From JANMDU01 sp043777675 (GTDB lineage Bacteria; Pseudomonadota; Gammaproteobacteria; Burkholderiales; Burkholderiaceae_C): a stretch of DNA of 64,000 nt. Under the pieces are notes generated by a model. The model searched no databases. It was given only the letters and a program-made list of their open reading frames with translations, and was not told where the DNA came from. Shown here in pieces: positions 60,401 to 64,000 of this stretch. Made by a program: the position numbers and the translations under genes. The stretch is from assembly GCA_043777675.1 (NCBI GenBank), contig JAYWHR010000039.1, positions 1 to 64,000 of the forward strand. The letters are read 5' to 3'. Every line of letters starts with the position of its first letter. The first letter of the stretch is position 1.

Positions 60401-62688
60401 TGCAAATCCGGCGCTGCCACGGAGAGCGTGGCATTGACAGGTGCTTTATTGTTACCGGCATTGGCCGTAGTGACGCTGCCCACGGGAATGCTATTGACAT
60501 AGGCGCCTGCACTCGCTGCCACGACGTTCACCACCAATATGCATGAACTGCTCGGCGCAACCGTACCGCCGGCTGAGCTCAATACCGTCGCGCCAGCACT
60601 TGGCGCAAAACTCAAACCCGAACAACCCACCGAGCTGGCTCCAGTGGGATTGGCCACCACCAATCCTGCTGGTAATGGATCATTGACTGAAAGCCCTGAG
60701 ATGCTGCTTACTGCGCTCAAGTTATCCACAGTGATGCGTAATACTGAAGTTTGCCCCGTGCTGACCGATGCTGGCGAGAAACTTTTACTCACCGGAAAAC
60801 CTTGCACAATTGTTGTGGGATCCGTGGCTGTGTTGTTACCCGTTTTGGTTGCACCTTCAGAACCACCGCTCACGCTGGCTTGATTAACGATGCTTGCCGG
60901 CGCGCTCAGATCCACGCTGGCTGTGACGACGATCGTGGGGTAGCTTTGGCCAGAAGCGAGTACATCACTACGCGTGCAAACAAGGCCGACACAATTCCAG
61001 CCGCTACCGGCCAAGCTCACACCGCTGAGGCCGGTTGGCGGTGCTTCAGTCACAGTGACCAAGCCACTGGTCGACACACCACCTGAGTTAGAGATGACTA
61101 AGCTGTAAGTTACGCCCGATTGACCGGCAAAAAAATTGCCAATGTGCGCCTTAGTAATCGTTAAATCCGGCGAAGCCACAATCACGCGCGCAGGCTGATC
61201 GCCCGGCGTATTGGGATCGGAATCGCTGGTATCGCTGGCGACAGTACCTAAAGTCTGTGCCTTGAAGGTCACAATTGCGGTGTTATCGATCAGTGTATCG
61301 CCTGGCACGCCATTGTTGACTCGCACGCGGAAGCGGACAACCGTTGCGGGATCCCCGGGAGAAACTTTACCGCCAATCGATGCATTCGCCCCCACACCAG
61401 AACGCACCACGATTCGATTGTTCGCAGCATCAAACTCAGCTTGATCATCAGCGCTTGCATCCGTTTTTGCACCCGTATTCGCACCCGATACGATCACCAA
61501 CGAGCCGGGCACGTAGGTGGTATTTGCAGGAATGGTATCCCTAAGTACAACTTCAATCGCTGGGTCTTGGCCATTGTTGCTGAAGTTGATCTCATACTCC
61601 AGAATATCACCCGGCAAAACTAGGCCACCATTCACATCAGTGACTTTCTTGATCAATGTATCTTTGATATTAGGTACAAAAATATCATTGACTAAAGTGA
61701 CAACACCCAGATCAATCGTTTCACTGCTGGAGGAGACCCGAACCACTGCGCTTGTGGCTCCGTTGGGTAGCGGTGTGTTTGGCTGACTGATGTCAGCATC
61801 GTAGCCCAAGGTATTAAGATGCGCGGGACTGCGAGTAGTGATGTTTGCACCATCGCGGCTGATCGTGCTGTTGAAATAATCTGCTTGCGGATTGACGGCA
61901 TTAAATACAGGACTCAGGCTTGCAGCAGTTGGCCCGAACTGCAATCCTGCGGTGCCTTCAAGTGATCCTCGATCGCCGTCATAAGCAATCGTGCCCACGC
62001 GCGTGTTGACCGGGCCTGTTGGTGGCGTGAGAAATCCAGATAGGGAAACATTGACCCCGCCTCCGGCGGTTGCGCTGTTAACTCGCTGATAACCGTCGTA
62101 GATCGAAATATTACGTGTGGGCAATGCCGCATTTTGATAGGCAACCACGATCGTCCAACCTGCATACCGGCCAGTGCCAGTTGTCGATTGAATATCTGCA
62201 ACCGTGTAATTGCCATTTCCTTGAGCAGAAACAATAGATGTGATGTCAAGAAAAGATTGGTAAGTCGCGCCGATGGCATTAACTTGACTAGCCGTTTTTA
62301 AAACATAGCCCGTATCTGTCGGACCCTTCAGCTTGACTTGATTTCGTGATGCCGCTGCAGAATCTCCCGCCCAATACAAGCCGGCCCATAAAATACCTGA
62401 CCCTCCTGTGAGGCTGAGCTGCGCAGAAGAGGAATTAAAAGTAGTTGCATCGGCATCTACATCAACATAGATCATGCTGAAGCTATTGTTAAGCCCGGCA
62501 GCTAGAGATGTCGTTTGAGCGGCCGTACAACCAGCAACAGCCGTCTGACAAGTCATGGAGTTGTTGGAAACAAAGACGATGTCGCCCTTGGCGTTCGTTG
62601 AATAGCGCGAAGCAAATGCGACTTGTGCCTGAGTGTTAATCACCCAAGAGCAAGCGAGCAATGCCAAAACGCATCTGAACAGGCGCAT
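48487..62688 (-). CDS. Giant secreted DUF11-repeat protein, 4733 residues
   Basis: A signal peptide (LFRCVLALLACSWVINTQAQ) is followed by an N-terminal domain of about 320 residues and one classic DUF11 domain. From about residue 503 to 3813 there are 13 tandem pairs, each of about 255 residues: a unit beginning with PDLxIxKxHxGNFFxGQ and a second beginning with SKxFxP. The first unit carries a Cys pair (GWxC...C near SCSRSD), the second another (STCGG... SC), suggesting disulfide-stabilised Ig-like domains. More DUF11 units and SdrD-B-like domains follow (CIVGKIFVDCNRNHTQD). No membrane anchor is visible. It heads a three-gene operon and probably acts as a surface adhesin or fibre. Confidence 0.88.
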   Translation of the reverse strand: MRLFRCVLALLACSWVINTQAQVAFASRYSTNAKGDIVFVSNNSMTCQTAVAGCTAAQTTSLAAGLNNSFSMIYVDVDADATTFNSSSAQLSLTGGSGILWAGLYWAGDSAAASRNQVKLKGPTDTGYVLKTASQVNAIGATYQSFLDITSIVSAQGNGNYTVADIQSTTGTGRYAGWTIVVAYQNAALPTRNISIYDGYQRVNSATAGGGVNVSLSGFLTPPTGPVNTRVGTIAYDGDRGSLEGTAGLQFGPTAASLSPVFNAVNPQADYFNSTISRDGANITTRSPAHLNTLGYDADISQPNTPLPNGATSAVVRVSSSSETIDLGVVTLVNDIFVPNIKDTLIKKVTDVNGGLVLPGDILEYEINFSNNGQDPAIEVVLRDTIPANTTYVPGSLVIVSGANTGAKTDASADDQAEFDAANNRIVVRSGVGANASIGGKVSPGDPATVVRFRVRVNNGVPGDTLIDNTAIVTFKAQTLGTVASDTSDSDPNTPGDQPARVIVASPDLTITKAHIGNFFAGQSGVTYSLVISNSGGVSTSGLVTVTEAPPTGLSGVSLAGSGWNCVGLVCTRSDVLASGQSYPTIVVTASVDLSAPASIVNQASVSGGSEGATKTGNNTATDPTTIVQGFPVSKSFSPASVSTGQTSVLRITVDNLSAVSSISGLSVNDPLPAGLVVANPTGASSVGCSGLSFAPSAGATVLSSAGGTVAPSSSCILVVNVVAASAGAYVNSIPVGSVTTANAGNNKAPVNATLSVAAPDLQITKLASGSFFRGQTSGASFTINVSNTGSGTTSGAVTVVDNLPSGLLPTSASGAGWNCSIAGQQVTCSRADGLAAGNTYPSITIAVTVDTNAAISMTNIAAVSGGGEPVANTGNNTANAPVTVLVPPTAAKSFTPSVISLGGTSLLQITISNSNPQAITGLNVLDSYPANLLNAAVPNASSTCSGGTLLANANGASMQLTGATLAANQSCVISVVVTPSAAGGMGGYANQLPAGALTSSNAGSSTQVVSATLNVSAPDLTISKTHVGNFFPGQSTASFSIIVANNGPLGNGSTLGQITVVDTLPAGLIPTAAAGSGWGPGSGACSIAGQTVTCNRSDVLTYGGSFPAIVITANVTDAAASTVTNVANVSGGSEPAANNGNNSASDAVYVLSRPTVSKSFTPGSAALGASVQMTVVITNANAVAVNGVSFTDNYPAGLINTAAPAAVSTCGGAPVAAASGTSLSIGNATIAGNSVCTVTVNVQASAAGDLINAIPAGALTSANAGSNSIAANATLKAAGADLVLSKTHAGNFFQGQTTAVFVITVTNQGAGATQGTIQVTDVLPAGLTPLVAGGIGWGPQAGNQCSVAGQSVTCETNTVLAAGASSAFGITVSVAANAPASLINQAQVLGGNEALSSQNNNSASDAVLIFSSPRASKAFSPAAASAGQTVTLTVTVFNDNPNGLSGVGFADNMPSGLLTAGAATGTCGGTTNVTSSLLSLSGGSVPANGSCQVSVPVVAATSGSYVNTIPAGALTSDEAGASQQNAQATLAVAAADLQISKSHLGNFFQGQSPVTYTVLVSNAGSGNTDGSSIVMTDDLPIGLTPINAMGAGWACGFTGQTITCSRSGVFASGAVSTITVLASVDANAPVSVLNTARVSGGGEPASSSANNSANDPTMILANPVVSKVFTPVTVNINVPSVMTIRITNPNAQALSGVVFNDLYPSGLANAPVLALSNTCAGAPATTSNSLALSGGNVAANSFCEVSVQVQAAASGGYTNSLAAGSVTTANAGSNAQAAQATLNVAGPDLSITKSHIGNFFKNQLGAQFTISVRNIGLGATAGTVTVSDTLPGTMVATAISGAGWSCGLSPLQCTRNDSLPAGGVYPDIIVTVNVSDSAAANESNRADVGGGGEPASNLANNVATDSVQILGNPSITKRFTPASINANNPSDLVLTLSNPNAVAVTGVSVTDNLPPGLSTTAAATGTCGGSLATNTNSVALTNGSIPANGSCQIKVQVTGSAPGSYANVIAAGALTSANAGSNPLAATANLSIAAPDLIVAKSHSGDFYVGQNPAAYNLEVRNIGAGATNGTPIVVTDTLPAGLIYQSFSGVDWTCSVNLQIVSCSNSSVVAVGATLPMLTINVSVLATAAPQVANSASVSGGGEPVGNAGNNAVTDNTKVLRNPQVSKAYSPSSGNINVPSRLVITLSNSNDTAITGVSFTDNYPAGLVNTNAANALSTCGGSVVAVAGGGAVSLTGATIPSNGSCQVEVNTVVSSAGNYTNTLAAGAVSSANAGSSTTPAIAYFAAQSPDLTIVKLHGQNFYQGQMGGTFTLKVTNVGVSSSSGLVTVTDVVPAGMSLVSMSGTNWTCSGNGCTRSDGLANGASYEEIVVTVNIAAAAPSSLINLASVSNATEPAANLANNNTSDSVQIYTNPTAAKSFAPSNMLAGDVSVLRIVLGNANPIAANGAAFVDTMPASIAAASPANAVSSCGGTVVAIGNVVSLTGGTIPANGNCEVRVNVTAVLPGAHLNTIAAGAVSTLNTGMNQTATSAALTIASPDFILSKSHVGNYFQGQNNVTFTLVVTNIGLDASSGPIFVTDTFPSGLTPVGASGGGNWSCGVTGQIVSCSHAAVAGAGSALPAITIVANVAANANSVTNTAVVGGGGEAVALIANNTAQDPVLVLTPIQVVKTFSPNPIVSGQTTSLVLSLSNFNTSGGIIPVNLTDSMPVQITIAGAPVSTCSGALVTATFGTSLIQVGNAGVNVQSTCTITVPVTASAPGAWVNIINPSDVTPNIASPAAASLVVNAPNLSISKSHTGTFFAGQQGALFAISVDNIGNAATNGSMVIVTDTLPAGLTQVSANGAGWSCNAPSGQQISCTRSGSPTAVLAVSASFEPITVVVNVDANASGNLINTAQVSGGGEVDASNNTATDVVLVLRHLGLVKQFATAAISPNQTTTLTVRLINSNPVAVTGVGFTDTFPTTPGQMIVNGATATSCPAGSVQAIPGNGGIVASGMTVAANSSCTVTAVITAATSGLYLNQILANQLRSDNAGSAAQDAQDALTVEAADLISKKSAVNAPFYPGQTNALFSVVVQNLGNAPAVSGIVNVLDNLPSGLQPTAASGAGWSCNIAGNSVSCSRDAAALSLAIGASYPAISITSTIALSASGALSNTAVVSGGGDNNSANNAGSVEFEILRSPSASKSFAPSSAQVSQTVQLTIALANPNSIALSGAAVTDTLPAGLLLSNDPAPVNTCGGTVLAAANGSSVSLSGGTIPSAGCFIRVNVMAANPGVYLNLIPAGQLQTANAGSSQQAATASLQISAPDLKISKKSNGNFWRGQQSGAAYVISVSNIGSAPTNGTVTMQDTIPSGLALGTVTAAGWTCATAGQVLSCSRADALAVGGNYSDIQVAVTVARDAPLSLVNTARINGGGEPPSAFANNSADDITTILANPVVSKQFLPANISLGQIATLEIIVQNSNATAITNVAIIDAYPSGLINAPVPNASSSCGGSLAASAGIASASLSNATIAANGNCVIKVDVTTALNATPTGLVNTILAGSVTTANAGDNPAGAAATLNVASSDLVIVKRHSGDFYQGQTNGTYTLAVSNQGSGNTFGIVTLTDILPTSMTATAITGPGWSCNAMPAIALSCTRSDVLTAGSSWPPIEITVQVSRTAVSTVNFANVSGGGESSAASTNNGASDPTTILANPTISKAFSASAVPINTPFTLTLVLSNSNAVAVTGVGVSDVFPAGLVFAAAPNTQNTCAGTAAAAGNTLSLMGATVAANSTCTVAVSVIVTSTGSAIVNSLLPGALTTANAGSNVQTASASVTGFVTEPTGYKSVRLVSDADSSGGVSAGDVLEWTLVFANTQNGGISRPSFQINDALPARLTLTAAPTVLVSGSGSVANANVSYNGSSTVALLNVGAVLDVGGIITVRIPVRILPNTEGTLSNQATATAPSLLAPIPTDATDNSTPAASLPPGVAIPSGSLAVTQTAGIDATVITVGVPARIGVAKAVNSVQQINGTTIRVVYDVLVKNFGPLAAANVQVVDSLLLAFPAPVSFSVVTAPFVVSGTPLPTNSSFNGNGDIRLLQGNMALPANTTSLIRFAVNVNLSGSQSNFFNSAFASTLGSGQNAGGSVSAPRSPGELPAYTPVVGAVSTDASNNAAQSATFSQLETAIDPSLNNRPNDSGEDTPTPVDLAYAAALRGSVWFDNTPNRTRDPLEPGVANFGVELINVVTNQAISCINGVNTTVGCVIMPDGRSLFATNSSGNYEVIGVPVATYLVQFRDGANNVIYGTPVNGSTNPQSTVTVSRDSLRVNLTAGDSVLDQSLPLDPSGVVYNSLPTSRAPIPGARVTFCGPTSFNAATQLVGGSSYLPVPGQPNCATMIVGALGFYQYLLQPGSPAGQYTLSATAPNFFGPSVVIPPTGTPPVVPPAPGIFAVQPQSVPPTGAQSTIYHLALNLSGGIQDVVHNHIPLDPLSNARLFVTKTVNQRTAEIGDSVEYTISVVSPDTSINDVNVTDRLPTGFRLIARTVRINGTSVVDPAGAPGPQMTFNVGSLAQNVPARISYRVRLGVGSQIGDGINRASANATGGINSNIAQAVVKVTGGVFTNEGCIVGKIFVDCNRNHTQDVGEPGIPGVRLYLEDGTYLISDRDGKYSYCGLTNSTHVLKVDPRTLPKDARLTTFSNRNVGDAESVLIDMRSGELHRADFVEGSCKPEILEEVDKRRGRAQPLSGTNDVTPSTQGVQK

Positions 62689-62852
62689 ACAAATTCCAAT
62701 CGTCTAAACGGTTAATTTCGGTTTGTCGTCATTAAACGCGTAGAACTTGCTCTGCGGCTTCAGGCTTTGGACTGATTAGTTAAAAATACACGCTTTCCCA
62801 AATTATCAACAAAGTTAAGCGCACATTGCAATTTGTAACTGTCTCACGTGCA

Positions 62853-64000
62853 CTACACGACTGTCAATTTTGCTACAGACAGTGCCAACCATTTCACCCC
62901 ATGTCGGCCAAACTGCACCTGCGCACGGGCATCATCTCCAGCACCCTCTATGGCAAGCACTTTGCCTTCACCAAACTTGTTGTGAAAAACTTGCATGCCT
63001 GATTTAATCGCCAAGCCGCTGGCTGAGGTCACCGCTTCTGCATTTTTAGGCACAAAAGCACGCTCCCCCGGCATAAAATCTGTGCCAAACGCTCCTGAAT
63101 TCGTAGCACCTTTGCCACCCTGACTTGCGCCTGCATTTCCGCGCCATGCATTGCTGCCGCCATAGCCGCCTGCATAGCCGGGCTTGAAGCCGCTGCCAAA
63201 GCCTGCGTTGCGCGGGCTGAGCCATTTGAGCGCGTCTTCGGGCAATTCGTCAAAGAAGCGGCTTTTGATGTTGTAGCTGGTGCGGCCATGCAACATACGG
63301 GTTTGGGCGAAGCTGAGATACAGGCGCTTTCTCGCTCGTGTGATGGCCACATACATCAATCGGCGCTCTTCTTCGAGGCCTTCATGGCTGGAGAGCGAAT
63401 TCTCGTGCGGAAATAATCCTTCTTCCAAGCCAGTGATAAACACAGCATCAAACTCCAAACCCTTCGCCGCATGAACCGTCATCATCTGCACAGCATCTTT
63501 GCCAGCTTGGGCTTGGTTGTCGCCCGATTCGAGCGCAGCGTGCGTGAGGAAGGCAACGAGGGGGGAAAGTGTTTCTCCTGTTTCTGCATTTGTTGCTATG
63601 AATTCAGGAGCAGATTGCGCAGATTCTATGCCGGCTATATCGCTATTTCGATCAAAATTCATACCTTGGCTGACGGGCGACTGTGTCAAGCCACCCGGCG
63701 AGAGTTCATCGAAAGGCGCCGCCAGTTCGTCTACAGGCAATGCCACTGCATCACGTCCAAAGCCTTCTTGCGTCACAAAACTTTCTGCCGCGCTGATCAG
63801 TTCGCGCAAATTCTCTAAGCGATCCTCGCCCTCTTTATCGTGTGTGTAGTGCTCCTCTAATCCAGAGTGTTGCAAAACCAACTCAATGATTTCACGCAGT
63901 GTGAGCTTCTCTGTTTGCTCTCTCACTACATCCAGCTTAGCCACAAAAGCGCCAAGAGACGTGCCCGCTTTTCCCGTCACGATGCTCACCGCATCATGCA
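62853..64000 (-). CDS. uvrD: DNA helicase UvrD/PcrA, C-terminal part
   Basis: The gene enters from the right window edge, in frame through HDAVSIVTGKAGTSLGAFVA, so only about 382 C-terminal residues are visible. Helicase motifs V and VI are seen in VQMMTVHAAKGLEFDAVFIT and RRLMYVAITRARKRLYLSFA. A Gly/Asn-rich linker leads to the Tudor-like C-terminal domain (HNKFGEGKVLAIEGAGDDAR). UvrD unwinds DNA in nucleotide excision and mismatch repair. A family-1 repeat antisense to the gene encodes IAGIESAQSAP within the 2B region. Confidence 0.94.
   Translation of the reverse strand, partial: HDAVSIVTGKAGTSLGAFVAKLDVVREQTEKLTLREIIELVLQHSGLEEHYTHDKEGEDRLENLRELISAAESFVTQEGFGRDAVALPVDELAAPFDELSPGGLTQSPVSQGMNFDRNSDIAGIESAQSAPEFIATNAETGETLSPLVAFLTHAALESGDNQAQAGKDAVQMMTVHAAKGLEFDAVFITGLEEGLFPHENSLSSHEGLEEERRLMYVAITRARKRLYLSFAQTRMLHGRTSYNIKSRFFDELPEDALKWLSPRNAGFGSGFKPGYAGGYGGSNAWRGNAGASQGGKGATNSGAFGTDFMPGERAFVPKNAEAVTSASGLAIKSGMQVFHNKFGEGKVLAIEGAGDDARAQVQFGRHGVKWLALSVAKLTVV
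63608..63637 (+). repeat. Family-1 palindromic repeat, copy 15 (in CDS)
   Basis: GAGCAGATTGCGCAG, ATTCT, ATGCCGGCTA lies antisense within uvrD, preceded by TTGCTATGAATTCAG. It contributes IAGIESAQSAP, the same peptide type as in the SPOR protein and RsuA. Confidence 0.85.

Noticed and set aside
49659..61786. Many open frames on the plus strand opposite the giant DUF11 gene
   Set aside because: They arise from the biased codon use of the Ala/Ser/Asn/Thr-rich repeats and recur with the repeat period; none has recognisable homology.

Overview
The window reads as a chromosomal segment of a betaproteobacterium, most likely Burkholderiales and probably Comamonadaceae. Three things suggest this: the xseB-ispA-dxs cluster divergent from a Rieske dioxygenase, the folC-SPOR-cvpA-purF order, and a TRAP/GST/acyl-CoA gene complement typical of that group. 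The genus cannot be told from sequence alone. No rRNA, tRNA, phage or CRISPR array was recognised.

Layout. 1-8.2 kb: end of a membrane protein gene, a TRAP solute-binding protein, isoprenoid genes dxs and ispA, xseB, a Rieske oxygenase, an aldo/keto reductase and yghU. 8.2-19.1 kb: DUF1223 protein, serS, an acyl-CoA dehydrogenase/kinase/Crp-type regulator cluster, rhlE, rsuA, apaH and a CNNM/CBS membrane protein. 19.1-21.6 kb: an accessory island bracketed by inverted repeats, holding hicAB and a relict integron (truncated intI, a LexA-like box, two gene cassettes with recognisable attC sites). 21.6-44 kb: mostly housekeeping genes: a ModE/LysR-like regulator, photolyase, gltX, metZ, a ParDE-type module, an FKBP with a premature stop, purF, cvpA, SPOR protein, folC, radC, ispH, a threonine dehydratase, pbpG, suhB, mutS and an Anbu-type protease. 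44.6-62.7 kb: a three-gene operon, each junction overlapping by four bases, encoding a 4733-residue secreted DUF11-repeat protein, a 1080-residue outer-membrane protein and a small exported protein. 62.9-64 kb: the 3' part of uvrD.

Two repeat families stand out. Family 1 is a roughly 30-50 bp palindromic element with 15 copies found by eye. Nine lie in frame inside protein genes (mutS, uvrD, folC, apaH, rsuA and others), in several reading frames and both orientations, and two supply the hydrophobic core of a signal peptide. Family 2 has five copies of a hairpin whose loop is conserved and contains Shine-Dalgarno-like purine runs, while the 18-34 bp stem has a different but self-complementary sequence in each copy. 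Four of the five form two inverted pairs. I know of no description of either family.

All calls rest on reading the sequence and provided translations; no database search was possible.
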